A model generated the notes under the pieces. It saw only the letters and a list, made by a program, of their open reading frames with translations, was not told the origin of the DNA and did no database searches. Both the position numbers and the translations under genes were made by a program. This document shows, piece after piece, positions 11,850 to 21,527 of a stretch of 64,000 bases of DNA; the first letter of the stretch is position 1, and the number at the start of each line of letters is the position of its first letter. This stretch comes from Pseudomonas putida (GTDB lineage Bacteria; Pseudomonadota; Gammaproteobacteria; Pseudomonadales; Pseudomonadaceae): assembly GCA_041879295.1 (NCBI GenBank), contig CP047152.1:4903501-4967500 (forward strand), in the 5' to 3' direction.

Positions 11850-12719
11850 ATGGAAGCCCTTCGTCGCCGCATCGAAACCCAGGTCATGAGCCTCACTGGG
11901 CTGGCCCTCGGCCAGCTCGACCTGGAGTCGCCCAAGGGCGACCCCGGCCTGTTCGGCCCACACAGCATCAGCTGGCGGGTACATGGCGACTTCCCTAGCA
12001 TGCTGGTCGGTGGCATCAGCGCGCTAATGCTGCAGTTGTTGCATCCTCTGGCCCTGGCCGGTGTATGGGACCACTCCAATTTTCGTGAAGACCTGCTCGG
12101 CCGCTTGCGCCGCACCAGCCAGTTCATTTCCGGCACCACCTTCGGCGCCACCGGCGATGCCGAGTGGCTGATCGACAAAGTGCGCACCATTCACCTGCAG
12201 GTCACCGGCACGGCACCAGATGGCCGCCCCTATGCGGCCAGCGACCCGGATCTGTTGACCTGGGTGCACGTAGCGGAGGTCAGCAGTTTCCTCGCCGCCC
12301 ACCTACGTTACCGCAACCCACACCTGCCACGCGCCGAGCAAAATGCCTATTACAACGAAATCGCCCTGATCGCCGAGCGCCTTGGTGCCCGTGACGTACC
12401 GCGCTCGTGCCAGCAAGTTGAAGACTATCTGCAACACATGCGCCCGCAGCTGCACTGTGATGCGCGCAGCCATGAGGTCATACAGATCCTGCTCGACGCC
12501 CCGGCCCCCAGCCGCCTGGCACAGCCGGTTGGCAAACTGATGCTGCACGCGGGTATCGACTTGCTGCCCGGCTGGGCCCAGGCCATGCTCGGGCTGCAGC
12601 ATGGGCCCCTGCAGCAGCGCCTGATCCGCCTGGGCCTGCGCGGCACCGCGCCGGTCCTGCGCTGGGCAATGCGCGACGGCTCGGCACACCGGGCCAAACG
12701 GCGCATGGGCATTGATTGA
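11850..12719 (+). CDS. MpaB-like oxygenase family protein (DUF2236)
   Basis: A 289-aa protein of the DUF2236 family, whose characterised relatives (MpaB, latex-clearing protein) are heme oxygenases or peroxygenases. Features include WRVHGDFPSMLVGGISALML, LLHPLALAGVWDHSNF with a conserved His that is a candidate heme ligand, and TWVHVAEVSSFLAAH. The family assignment is by recognition; the substrate is unknown. It starts 42 nt after acs and may be co-transcribed with it. Confidence 0.75.
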   Translation: MEALRRRIETQVMSLTGLALGQLDLESPKGDPGLFGPHSISWRVHGDFPSMLVGGISALMLQLLHPLALAGVWDHSNFREDLLGRLRRTSQFISGTTFGATGDAEWLIDKVRTIHLQVTGTAPDGRPYAASDPDLLTWVHVAEVSSFLAAHLRYRNPHLPRAEQNAYYNEIALIAERLGARDVPRSCQQVEDYLQHMRPQLHCDARSHEVIQILLDAPAPSRLAQPVGKLMLHAGIDLLPGWAQAMLGLQHGPLQQRLIRLGLRGTAPVLRWAMRDGSAHRAKRRMGID

Positions 12720-12797
12720 GCGCAAAAGGTCGCCCCTGCGGAACTGATTTAACGTGCCATACTCCAAGCACTCCGGCTTAGACAGACGAAGCGACAC

Positions 12798-15734
12798 ATG
12801 TACAAAGGATTGACTCGCGCCGCTGGCGCAATCGTGGCCCTGGTAGCCCTGTATAGCCTGCTCGGCTTTCTCGTTCTTCCCGGTGTTGCACTGCGCATCG
12901 CCAACCAGCAGTTGGCCCAATACGCCACCGTGCCGGCCCACCTCGAGCGGATCGAACTCAACCCCTTCAGCCTCGAGCTGACGCTGTGGGGCCTGCAGAT
13001 CGGCGAGCCGGGCAAGGAGCAGGTCGGTTTCGAGCGTCTTTACGCTAACGCCTCGCTCGACAGCCTGTGGACCAAAGCCCTGCATCTGGAAGCAGTGGAA
13101 CTCGACAAACCGCGCAACGAAGTGCTGTTCGCCAAAGACGGCACCCTCAACCTGACCGGATTGTTCAAACTACCGGCCAGCGAAGCCAAACCCGAAGAGC
13201 CACCCAGCGACCCGTTCCCGCTACGTATTGGCAGCATCAAGCTCGTCGAAGGCTACCTGCACTTCGAGGACCTGCGCCCCAGCGAGCCGATCGAGTTCCT
13301 CTACGACAACATGAGTCTGGAGCTGAAAAACCTCAGCACCCTGCCCAACGACAGCGCCGACATGACCTTGGTGGCCAGCGGCCCCAACGGCGGACGCGTG
13401 GACTGGAAGGGTACACTGAGCCTGTCGCCGATCGCCTCCGAAGGCACACTGAAGGTCACTGACGGCAAGATGAAGCTGTTCTGGCCCTACGTGCGCGATG
13501 CCGTGCCTCTGGTGCTGGAAGACGGCGTGTTCAACCTCGATACGCATTACACGCTCAACCTCGCCAAACAGACCGAGCTGCTGCTGGATAACGCTTCCGT
13601 ACAGATCGCGCCATTCGCCATCAAGGCGCCGGATGGCCGACCGCTGGCACGCCTGGCCAGCCTGGCGGTTAGCGAAACTTCCATTGATCTGGTCAAACAG
13701 CAGGTCATCGTGGGCAAGGTCCGTAGCGAAAAACTCGAAACCTGGGCGGCGCTGGAAAAAGACGGCCAGCTCGACTGGCAGAAGCTGTTCGCCAGCCAAC
13801 CCGCCAAGGCCACGCCGAAGGAAAAGGCCGAGCCAGCTGCCGCAGAACCTACGCCTGAAGAGAAAGCTGCCAAGGAGCCAAGCAAACCCTGGCAAGTGCT
13901 GCTCAAGGACGTGCAGTTGCGCAATTACCTGGTGCACCTGGCAGATCGCAGCCAGAAGGAACCGGTAGCGTTGGACATTGGCCCTCTCAATGCCGACCTG
14001 CAAGGTTTCGACAGCCTCAACCAGTCGCCCTTCACCGTCAAACTCGACACTGGTGTGGGCAAGCAAGGCAAGCTGCAGGCCGCAGGCCAAGTCAACCTGG
14101 CACCGATATGGGCAAAGCTGGATGTGAGCACCCGCGACATCGACCTGCGTGTGGCCCAGGCCTACATCAGCCCGTTCATCCTGCTGGAGCTGCGCAGTGG
14201 CATGCTCTCCAGCGACCTCAAGGTCGACCTGAAGAACACCGCACCGCTGGCCTTCAATGTTACCGGCAAGGCGCAGGTCAGCCAGTTGCATACCCTCGAC
14301 ACCATCAAGAGCCGCGACTTCGTCAAATGGCAACAGGTGAACGTGGACGGCTTGTCCTACGTGCACGGCGATGCACTGTCGATCGACAAGGTGACCCTGC
14401 TGCAGCCCTATGCACGCTTCATCATCAACGAAGACCGTACTACCAACGTCAATGACCTGCTGATCCCGCAACCGGCCGGCGCCCCGACGAGCAGCCAGGC
14501 CAAGCCGACCACGGCCAGCAACAGCAAGCCGCTCGGCATCCATATCGGCCAGATCGACATCAAGGACGGCTCGGCCAACTTTGCCGACCTGTCGCTTACC
14601 CCCAACTTCGCCACGGCCATCCAGCAACTCAACGGCCAGATCGGCACCATCGACAACCGCAAGCCGCTGCCGGCCAAGGTCGACGTCAAGGGCAAGGTAG
14701 ACCGCTACGCTCCGGTTACCATCAAGGGCGCACTCAACCCGTTCAACCCGCTGGCCAGTCTGGACATTGCCACCAGCTTCAAGCGCGTCGAACTGACCAC
14801 GTTGACCCCCTACTCCGGCAAGTTCGCCGGATTCCGCATCCGCAAGGGCCGGCTGAATCTGGACCTGCACTACTTGATCACCAACGGCCAACTCAAGGCC
14901 GAGAACAAGGTAGTAGTGGAACAACTGCAACTGGGCGAGAAAGTCGACAGCCCGGATGCGGTCGACCTGCCGATCCGCCTGGCGGTGGCATTGCTGAAGG
15001 ATACCGAGGGCAAGATCTCGATCGAGCTGCCGGTGTCTGGCGACCTCAACAACCCGCAATTCAGCGTGATGCCGATCGTTTGGCAAACCCTACGCAACCT
15101 GGTACTGCGCGCGGCGCAGGCGCCATTCAAATTCATTGGCGGGCTGATCAGCGGCGGCGGCTCGGAAGACCTTGGCAACGTGGCGTTCGCCCCGGGCTCC
15201 AGCGAACTCAGCGGCGATGCCCAGGCGTCCCTGGACAAGCTGGCATCCGCACTGAAAGAGCGCCCGGGACTGCGCCTGGAAATCGAAGGCACCAGCGCCC
15301 AGGCCAGCGACGGCCCGCTGATCGCCCAACAGCGTCTGGAGCGTGAGTACCAGGCCACCTGGTACAAAATCCTGCAGCGACGGGGTGACAAGGTGCCGGC
15401 CAATGCCTCGATGCTGGTGGTCGACGACAGCGACAAGCCCGCGATGCTCGAAGGCATTTACCGCAGCCGCCTGAAAAAGCAGCCGCCAGCAGAATGGGAG
15501 CAACTGAGCCGTGACGAGCGTACCGCCAAGCTGCGCGAGGCGGTGATCAAGTCATGGGCTGAGAGTAGCGCATTGCTGCGCACACTGGGGCAGGAGCGGG
15601 CCAGCAGTATCAAGGATTACCTGGTGGACAAGGGCAAGCTGGAAGATGACCGGGTGTACTTCATCGATACCAGCCTGGGCCAGCCTGAGAGCGATGGGCG
15701 GGTGATTACGCCGATGCACCTGGATGCCGAGTAA
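12798..15734 (+). CDS. DUF748 / AsmA-like envelope protein
   Basis: A 978-aa protein with a single N-terminal membrane anchor (about residues 8-30) and a long periplasmic body of repeating beta-rich segments such as LRIGSIKLVEGYLHFEDL and IHIGQIDIKDGSANFADL. These are typical of DUF748 proteins, which resemble AsmA-family inter-membrane lipid-transfer proteins. A Lys/Glu/Ala/Pro-rich linker lies around residues 335-360. The C-terminal part (FAPGSSELSGDAQASLDKLA, then RLEIEGTSAQ) looks like an OmpA-type peptidoglycan-binding module. The precise role is unknown. It is flanked downstream by a REP doublet. Confidence 0.8.
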   Translation: MYKGLTRAAGAIVALVALYSLLGFLVLPGVALRIANQQLAQYATVPAHLERIELNPFSLELTLWGLQIGEPGKEQVGFERLYANASLDSLWTKALHLEAVELDKPRNEVLFAKDGTLNLTGLFKLPASEAKPEEPPSDPFPLRIGSIKLVEGYLHFEDLRPSEPIEFLYDNMSLELKNLSTLPNDSADMTLVASGPNGGRVDWKGTLSLSPIASEGTLKVTDGKMKLFWPYVRDAVPLVLEDGVFNLDTHYTLNLAKQTELLLDNASVQIAPFAIKAPDGRPLARLASLAVSETSIDLVKQQVIVGKVRSEKLETWAALEKDGQLDWQKLFASQPAKATPKEKAEPAAAEPTPEEKAAKEPSKPWQVLLKDVQLRNYLVHLADRSQKEPVALDIGPLNADLQGFDSLNQSPFTVKLDTGVGKQGKLQAAGQVNLAPIWAKLDVSTRDIDLRVAQAYISPFILLELRSGMLSSDLKVDLKNTAPLAFNVTGKAQVSQLHTLDTIKSRDFVKWQQVNVDGLSYVHGDALSIDKVTLLQPYARFIINEDRTTNVNDLLIPQPAGAPTSSQAKPTTASNSKPLGIHIGQIDIKDGSANFADLSLTPNFATAIQQLNGQIGTIDNRKPLPAKVDVKGKVDRYAPVTIKGALNPFNPLASLDIATSFKRVELTTLTPYSGKFAGFRIRKGRLNLDLHYLITNGQLKAENKVVVEQLQLGEKVDSPDAVDLPIRLAVALLKDTEGKISIELPVSGDLNNPQFSVMPIVWQTLRNLVLRAAQAPFKFIGGLISGGGSEDLGNVAFAPGSSELSGDAQASLDKLASALKERPGLRLEIEGTSAQASDGPLIAQQRLEREYQATWYKILQRRGDKVPANASMLVVDDSDKPAMLEGIYRSRLKKQPPAEWEQLSRDERTAKLREAVIKSWAESSALLRTLGQERASSIKDYLVDKGKLEDDRVYFIDTSLGQPESDGRVITPMHLDAE

Positions 15735-15751
15735 TCCCCTCTGGCAGGCCT

Positions 15752-15845
15752 GGCCTCTTCGCGGGCACGCCCGCTCCCACAGAGATGGCGCACAACCTCG
15801 GACCTGCGCAATACCTGTGGGAGCGGGCGTGCCCGCGAAGAGGCC
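15752..15845. repeat. REP doublet between the DUF748 gene and the VOC gene
   Basis: GGCCTCTTCGCGGGCACGCC at 15752 onward and its inverted copy ending at 15845. It lies between convergent genes and could act in transcript 3' end formation. Confidence 0.85.
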
Positions 15846-15855
15846 AGTACGGGCT

Positions 15856-16269
15856 TCAAACCAACCGCTGCCCCGACACCGCCGGGTGATACAGCGGTTG
15901 AACCTTGTTCCCAGCCGGGTCCAGCAGGTGGAAGCTACGCGCGCCGTCACCATGATTGAACGGCCGGTCGAGCAAGGTCACACCATGAGCCTTGAAGTAC
16001 TGGTACCAGGCTTCCAGCTCCTCCACGCTGTCGACGATGAATCCGTAGTGATCCAGGGTCTGTAACCCGTTGGCCGCCCCTGCCCCACGCCCAAGCGACA
16101 GGTTGTCGTTACCGCAGGTGAGATACACCAGGTCCTCATTGGCGCGATTCAGCACTTCCATGCCCAGCACATCGACGTAGAAGCGTTCACATTCCTCCAG
16201 GTTGGGCACCAGCAGGGCGATGTGGCGCAGGCCATTCAGGCGGCCAGGGCGTGCAGGCAATTCGGACAT
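15856..16269 (-). CDS. VOC (glyoxalase/bleomycin-resistance fold) family protein
   Basis: A 137-aa protein with two beta-alpha-beta-beta-beta modules of the vicinal oxygen chelate superfamily: LRHIALLVPNLEECERFYVDVLGMEV at the start, LDHYGFIVDSVEELEAWYQYF in the middle and HLLDPAGNKVQPLYHP at the end. The usual metal-binding histidines are present, but the Glu normally found in the last strand (GNxIEL) is Gln here. It is divergent from the ABM-domain gene, with a palindrome between them. The substrate is unknown. Confidence 0.8.
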   Translation of the reverse strand: MSELPARPGRLNGLRHIALLVPNLEECERFYVDVLGMEVLNRANEDLVYLTCGNDNLSLGRGAGAANGLQTLDHYGFIVDSVEELEAWYQYFKAHGVTLLDRPFNHGDGARSFHLLDPAGNKVQPLYHPAVSGQRLV

Positions 16270-16285
16270 TGGCGAAGCTCCATTT

Positions 16286-16295
16286 TTGTATACAA
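16286..16295. promoter_or_regulatory. Perfect palindrome TTGTATACAA, candidate GntR-type operator
   Basis: TTGTATACAA lies in the 60-bp gap between two divergent genes, 17 nt upstream of the VOC start codon. TNGTATACNA is the usual half-site pattern of FadR-subfamily GntR regulators. No regulator gene is adjacent, so a trans-acting factor is inferred. Confidence 0.45.
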
Positions 16296-16329
16296 TTCAT
16301 TATTGAATTTAAAACAAAAGGAGCCATTT

Positions 16330-16632
16330 GTGTATAGCCTGTTCATCAAGACCCGAGTGAAGCCTGGATGCGCCGACGCTTTTCTGAGTGCAATCAAGGT
16401 CAATGCTGCAGCTTCCGTGGCGAGTGAGCCAGGCTGCCTGGTGTTCGATGTGTCACAGGACCGAGTCGATCCGGAGGTGATCTACCTGTACGAAATCTAC
16501 CGCGATGATGCTGCGTATGAAGCACATACCCAGACCGCGCATTTTCGCGACAGCCGCCCATTGGTAGAGCCTCTGATCCTTGAGCAGGAATGCTTCGAAA
16601 GCGATGTCATCACACGCAACCCGGCGTATTGA
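16330..16632 (+). CDS. Antibiotic biosynthesis monooxygenase (ABM) domain protein
   Basis: A 100-aa protein of the dimeric alpha-beta barrel ABM/YgiN fold: YSLFIKTRVKPGCADAFLSA, then PGCLVFDVSQDRVDPEVIYLYEIYRDDAAYEAH and a C-terminal barrel strand. Relatives are small cofactor-free quinol oxygenases or isomerase-like enzymes. The start is the GTG at 16330 because AAAAGGAG lies 8 nt upstream; the longer upstream frame runs into the divergent VOC gene. Function may be linked to the VOC protein through the shared intergenic operator. Confidence 0.78.
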   Translation: MYSLFIKTRVKPGCADAFLSAIKVNAAASVASEPGCLVFDVSQDRVDPEVIYLYEIYRDDAAYEAHTQTAHFRDSRPLVEPLILEQECFESDVITRNPAY

Positions 16633-16640
16633 GCGCAAGA

Positions 16641-16668
16641 CAAAGCCCTGGCACGGGCCAGGGCTTTG
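16641..16668. terminator. Hairpin between convergent ABM and BON-domain genes
   Basis: CAAAGCCCTGGC and GCCAGGGCTTTG form a 12-bp stem with a short loop, placed between convergent stops. The T-tract is short on both strands, but the position suggests bidirectional termination. Confidence 0.6.
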
Positions 16669-16707
16669 ATGAAAGTGGCCAAATCCATTTGGCCGACGGG
16701 ACATTCC

Positions 16708-17058
16708 TTATTCGGCTTTCAGGCCGTCAGACATTACGCTCTTGACGCCTTTGATGTTCTTGGTGATGCGTACCGCTTCTTCTTTCTGCGATTCGGTAAC
16801 CTTCACATCAGAAGACAGGGACACAACACCTTGGCTGGTCTCGACTTTGATGTCGCTGCCTGGGATGCCTTTTTCAGTCAGCAGGTCAGCTTTCACCTTG
16901 GTAGTGATCCAAGTGTCGGAGCCTTCTTGCTTGGCGTTGTCGACGGTGTTGGCCGCCAACATGACTGGAGCCTGGGTTGGCTCAGCGGCAAATGCACCGT
17001 TAGCCATGGTCAGGGTCAGAGCGGTAGCAGTAGCGGCAGCAATGGCGAACTTCTTCAT
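16708..17058 (-). CDS. Periplasmic BON-domain protein (OsmY-like)
   Basis: A 116-aa exported protein. The signal peptide MKKFAIAAATATALTL... ends at the likely cleavage site AFA|AEP, followed by one BON domain: DTWITTKVKADLLTEKG, IKVETSQGVVSLSSDV, then the closing ITKNIKGVKSVMSD. BON domains bind phospholipid or support envelope stability; OsmY-type members respond to osmotic stress. The start at 17058 is chosen because AGGAG lies 8 nt upstream and a signal peptide follows; an upstream in-frame ATG at 17127 lacks both. Confidence 0.85.
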   Translation of the reverse strand: MKKFAIAAATATALTLTMANGAFAAEPTQAPVMLAANTVDNAKQEGSDTWITTKVKADLLTEKGIPGSDIKVETSQGVVSLSSDVKVTESQKEEAVRITKNIKGVKSVMSDGLKAE

Positions 17059-17275
17059 GTGGGTCACTCCTGTTTTTCGAAAGGTCTGCGCCGTATGTCC
17101 TGGCGGCAGGTATGAAGGTAGTTGCACGGGCTGTGCCAGCTTTGCCGCTTCTATTATTCTCTTTTAAATCAATAAGTTAGCAAACAGCCATCACTTCGAT
17201 GGTCGTGCATTTTGCAATCAGCGCGGTAAACCTGCATGCAAGATGCAAGTCCGCAAAAGGTTCCCGTCGCCCATG

Positions 17276-17300
17276 AAAAAAGGGCCCCGAGGGGCCCTTT
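17276..17300 (-). terminator. Rho-independent terminator of pnp
   Basis: Read on the - strand, AAGGGCCCC-TC-GGGGCCCTTTTTT is a GC-rich stem with a T-run, 19 nt beyond the pnp stop. It ends the rimP-to-pnp operon. Nothing else stands out in 17059-17275. Confidence 0.9.
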
Positions 17301-17318
17301 CTCTGTAGCGTGTGTCGC

Positions 17319-19424
17319 TTAGACGCCCGAGGCCTTGGCCGCAGCAACGTCTTTGATCGACAGCTTGATACGGCCGCGGTTGTCCACGTCCAGTACCAAC
17401 ACTTCGACTTCCTGGCCTTCTTTCAGGATGTCGGTGACTTTCTCGACGCGAGCATCGCTCAGCATGGAGATGTGCACCAGGCCGTCCTTGCCAGGCAGGA
17501 TGTTGACGAAGGCGCCGAAGTCGACAATGCGCTCAACCTTGCCGACGTAGATCTTGCCGATCTCGGCCTCAGCGGTGATGCCCAGGATGCGCTGCTTGGC
17601 AGCATCTGCCGCTTCCTTGGTTTCGCCGAAGATCTTGATGGAGCCGTCGTCTTCGATGTCGATCGAAGCCTTGGTCTCTTCGCAGATGGCGCGAATGGTG
17701 GCGCCGCCTTTACCGATGACGTCGCGGATCTTGTCGGTGTCGATCTTCATCGCGATCATGGTCGGGGCGTTGGCCGACAGTTCGGTACGCGACTGGCCAA
17801 TGACCTGGTTCATCTGGCCGAGGATGTTCAGGCGCGCTTCCAGGGCCTGGCCCAGGGCGATTTCCATGATCTCTTCGGTGATGCCGTTGATCTTGATGTC
17901 CATCTGCAGCGCAGTGACGCCTTTGGCGGTACCGGCTACCTTGAAGTCCATGTCGCCCAGGTGGTCTTCGTCACCCAGGATGTCGGTCAGGACCGCGAAC
18001 TTGTCGCCTTCCTTGACCAGGCCCATGGCGATACCGGCAACCGGCGCCTTCATCGGCACACCGGCGTCCATCAGGGCCAGGGAAGCACCGCAGACCGAAG
18101 CCATGGAGCTGGAGCCGTTGGATTCGGTGATTTCCGAAACCACACGGATGGTGTACGGGAACACGTCAGCAGCAGGCAGCATGGCCTGAACCGAACGGCG
18201 GGCCAGACGGCCGTGGCCGATTTCGCGACGGCCAGCACCGCCCATGCGGCCACACTCACCTACCGAGAACGGTGGGAAGTTGTAGTGCAGCATGAAGGGG
18301 TCTTTCTTCTCGCCTTCGAGGGTGTCCAGCAGCTGGGCATCACGGGCAGTACCCAGGGTCGCAACGACCAGGGCCTGGGTTTCGCCACGGGTGAACAGTG
18401 CAGAACCGTGAGTTTTCGGCAGCACACCTACTTCGATGTTCAGCGGGCGTACAGTCTTGGTGTCGCGGCCGTCGATACGTGGCTTGCCGTTGACGATGTT
18501 TTCGCGAACGGTGCGGTATTCGATTTCGCCGAAGATGTCTTTGACTTCGGAAGCCGAAGGCTGGCCTTCTTCACCGGAGAACTTGGCAACCGCCTGGTCG
18601 CGCAGCTCACCCAGACGCGCATAGCGGTCGGCTTTGACGGTGATGGTGTAGCCCTGCGAAACCGCTTCGCCGAACTCGGCGCGGATAGCATTGAACAGCT
18701 CGGTGTTGGCAACGGCAGGTTTCCAGTCCCAAGTCGGCTTGCCAGCTTCGGCAGCCAGCTCTTTGACAGCCTGGATAACAGCCTGGAACTCGTCGTGGGC
18801 GAACAGTACGGCACCCAGCATCTGGTCTTCGGTCAGCTCTTGAGCTTCCGACTCAACCATCAGTACAGCATCGGAGGTACCGGCAACGACCATGTCCAGG
18901 CTCGAGGCAGCCAGTTGCTCGTAGGTCGGGTTCAGCAGGTAGCCAGTGCTTTCGTGGAAGGCAACGCGGGCAGCGCCGATCGGGCCTTCGAACGGAATAC
19001 CGGAAATGGCCAGGGCAGCCGAGGTACCGATCATCGCAGCGATGTCCGGATCGGTCTTCTTGCTGGTGGAAACCACGGTGCAGACGACCTGCACTTCGTT
19101 CATGAAGCCTTCCGGGAACAGCGGACGGATCGGACGGTCGATCAGGCGCGAGGTCAGCGTCTCTTTCTCGGAAGGACGGCCTTCACGCTTGAAGAAGCCA
19201 CCTGGGATCTTGCCAGCGGCGTAGGTCTTTTCCTGGTAGTGAACCGACAGCGGGAAGAAACCCTTGCCTGGATCAGCCTGTTTGGCGCCTACCACAGTCA
19301 CCAGCACGGTGACGTCGTTGTCGACGGTAACCAGCACGGCGCCGGTTGCCTGACGGGCAATACGGCCCGTTTCGAGAGTGACGGTCGATTGACCGAACTG
19401 GAAAGTCTTGATTACCGGGTTCAC
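17319..19424 (-). CDS. pnp: Polyribonucleotide nucleotidyltransferase (PNPase)
   Basis: Phosphorolytic 3'-5' exoribonuclease and degradosome component. The 701-aa protein has two RNase PH domains separated by a helical domain, then a KH domain ([19 protein letters not shown]) and an S1 domain ([20 protein letters not shown]). The start codon is GTG at 19424, preceded by TAGGAAACC. A 250-nt leader (19425-19674) separates it from rpsO, with several G/C-rich hairpins such as AGCGGTTTTTCCGCT. In enterobacteria this leader is the target of RNase III/PNPase autoregulation; here that is only suggested by position. Confidence 0.96.
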
Positions 19425-19674
19425 GGTTTCCTACCTTTTTCAGTGGCTCTTGGGGGAACTGGTTTCTTGCGAATTCTTGGGCAGAACGGGGAATCGGCCC
19501 CATTGACCGTCCAGATACAACACGAGGCTGGGAGCCTGGCACCAAGCGGAAAAACCGCTCAGCATTGCCAGGCTGCCAACCTCGGAGATACGCGTGGCAT
19601 GTCCAACGGCAGCGCTGCAAAACAGCCCTGCCGAAGCCTGCGACACCCCACGCACACCACTGACCAGGCCGCTA

Positions 19675-19944
19675 TTAGCGACGCAGGCCCAGGCGACCGA
19701 TCAGGGCGCTGTAACGAGTGGTGTCTTTGCCCTTCAGGTAATCCAGCAGCTTACGACGCTGGTTGACCATACGGATCAGACCACGACGGGAGTGGTGGTC
19801 TTTATCGTTGGCCTTGAAGTGGCCTTGCAGCTTGTTGATGTTGGCGGTCAGCAGAGCAACCTGCACTTCCGGGCTACCGGTATCGCCGGCGGCTTGCTGA
19901 TATTCGGCAACGATCTGAGCTTTTTCTTCAACGCTGAGGGCCAT
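19675..19944 (-). CDS. rpsO: 30S ribosomal protein S15
   Basis: Primary 16S rRNA-binding protein of the small-subunit platform. The 89-aa product begins [16 protein letters not shown] and contains the family signature [14 protein letters not shown] segment ([20 protein letters not shown]). The start at 19944 is preceded by AGGAGAAGCC; an upstream in-frame ATG would add 18 non-homologous residues. It sits between truB and pnp, the usual order. Confidence 0.96.
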   Translation of the reverse strand: MALSVEEKAQIVAEYQQAAGDTGSPEVQVALLTANINKLQGHFKANDKDHHSRRGLIRMVNQRRKLLDYLKGKDTTRYSALIGRLGLRR

Positions 19945-20091
19945 TTGGCTTCTCCTGATAACGGATCCCGCATGCGGGGTCCAATAGGCCAGGGACAAAT
20001 CCCTGTATTAATAAAAAAGGTGTGACCGTGCCTACTGACAGCCACCCTTGATGCCGTGGGGCTCGGCAACTGCCTGGCCCCGCGGTTTCGG

Positions 20092-21009
20092 TCATTCCGA
20101 CCGAATCAGCCGACGCGGCGCAATGCGCCCGTCTTCGCTCACTTCACCGATACCGATGAAGCGCGCATTGTGATCCTGTACCCGGACCATGCCAAATTGT
20201 GGCGCGTCCGGCGCGCGTACAGCCTGCCCATGCAGCCAGTAGAACGCACTGTGTTCCGACAGGCTGACCAACGGCCAGTCCTGCAGCCCGCTGTCCGATG
20301 GCATCAGGAAGCGGTCGAGCGCTTCGTTGCCACCTTCGGAATGGGCCTGTTCGAGTTCCTCGAGGGTGACCGTCTGTGCCAGCGCAAAGGGCCCAGCCTG
20401 GGTCCTGCGCAGCTCGGCGACATAGGCGCCGCAACCAAGGGCTTCACCGATATCCTCCACCAGCGTGCGGATATAGGTGCCTTTGCTGCATCCTACGCTC
20501 AGCCGTGCACGGGTGCCTTCGCACTCGAGCAACTCCAAGCGGTTAATAGTAACAGAACGCGCCTCGCGCTCCACTACCTCTCCTGCACGTGCCAGTTTGT
20601 ACAACGGCTGGCCGTCACGCTTGAGCGCCGAGTACATAGGCGGTATCTGGCTGATCGGGCCGCGAAAACGTGGCAGCAGCGCCTCGATGTCGGCGCGACC
20701 AACGGTCACGTCGCGGGTCTGCAGCACCTCACCTTCGGCATCGCCGGTGTTGGTAGTCTGCCCCATCTGCATGACGGTTTCGTAGCCCTTGTCGGAATCC
20801 AGCAAGTACTGCGAAAACTTGGTCGCTTCACCGAAGCACAGCGGCAACACGCCGGTTGCCAGCGGGTCGAGGCTACCGGTGTGGCCGGCCTTTTCCGCGT
20901 TGAGCAGCCAACGCACTTTCTGCAAGGCGGCATTGGACGTGAAGCCCAGCGGCTTGTCGAGCAGGATGATGCCGCTGACATTGCGGCGGATACGTTTGAC
21001 CTGGGCCAC
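20092..21009 (-). CDS. truB: tRNA pseudouridine(55) synthase
   Basis: Makes the universal pseudouridine 55 in the tRNA T-loop. The 305-aa protein has the catalytic aspartate in [16 protein letters not shown], the GRTTNTGD-like [10 protein letters not shown] and a [17 protein letters not shown] motif. The PUA-like C-terminus ends in RLIRSE. It begins 3 nt after the rbfA stop, so the two are coupled. Confidence 0.96.
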   Translation of the reverse strand: MAQVKRIRRNVSGIILLDKPLGFTSNAALQKVRWLLNAEKAGHTGSLDPLATGVLPLCFGEATKFSQYLLDSDKGYETVMQMGQTTNTGDAEGEVLQTRDVTVGRADIEALLPRFRGPISQIPPMYSALKRDGQPLYKLARAGEVVEREARSVTINRLELLECEGTRARLSVGCSKGTYIRTLVEDIGEALGCGAYVAELRRTQAGPFALAQTVTLEELEQAHSEGGNEALDRFLMPSDSGLQDWPLVSLSEHSAFYWLHGQAVRAPDAPQFGMVRVQDHNARFIGIGEVSEDGRIAPRRLIRSE

Positions 21010-21012
21010 CGC

Positions 21013-21411
21013 TTACTCCTTGGTGTCCGACTCGTCGGCATCCTTGTGCAGGCGGTCTTCGGCCACTGCACGCTCGATCAGCGCCGACAGGTGCACACCA
21101 CGGCTGACACTTTCATCGAAATGGAAGTGCAGCTGCGGCACGCTGCGCAGTTGCATCGAACGCCCCAGGTGCAGACGCAGGAAGCTGGCGGCGCTATTCA
21201 ATGCCTTGAGCGATTGCTGCACGGCATCCGGGGTTTCCTCGCCCATGACGGTGATGAACACCTTGGCATGGCCCAGGTCACGGCTCACGTCCACGGCGGT
21301 GATAGTCACCAGACCGACACGCGGGTCCTTGACTTCGCGACGGATCAGCTCGGCCAGCTCGCGCTGCATCTGATCGCCAATACGTTGGGTACGGCTATAT
21401 TCTTTGGCCAT
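21013..21411 (-). CDS. rbfA: 30S ribosome-binding factor A
   Basis: Late-stage 30S maturation factor with a KH-type fold, needed for 16S processing and growth in the cold. The 132-aa protein begins [20 protein letters not shown] and contains [20 protein letters not shown]. The start at 21411 is the conserved one; the frame stays open upstream to 21618 inside the infB gap without homology. It sits in the infB-rbfA-truB order found across proteobacteria. Confidence 0.95.
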   Translation of the reverse strand: MAKEYSRTQRIGDQMQRELAELIRREVKDPRVGLVTITAVDVSRDLGHAKVFITVMGEETPDAVQQSLKALNSAASFLRLHLGRSMQLRSVPQLHFHFDESVSRGVHLSALIERAVAEDRLHKDADESDTKE

Positions 21412-21527
21412 TCTTGCTACCTGTAACTTAAAGCGGCAAACGCCCGGACAGACGAATGCCTGACCGGGCGCTACCTGAAGAGGTACCGCAAGCCGCCCTG
21501 TAGCAGGCGCTTGCGGCTCGCTCGCCC

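Noticed and set aside
17310..19766. 818-codon frame opposite pnp
   Set aside because: Low-complexity composition typical of an antisense shadow; pnp on the - strand is certain.
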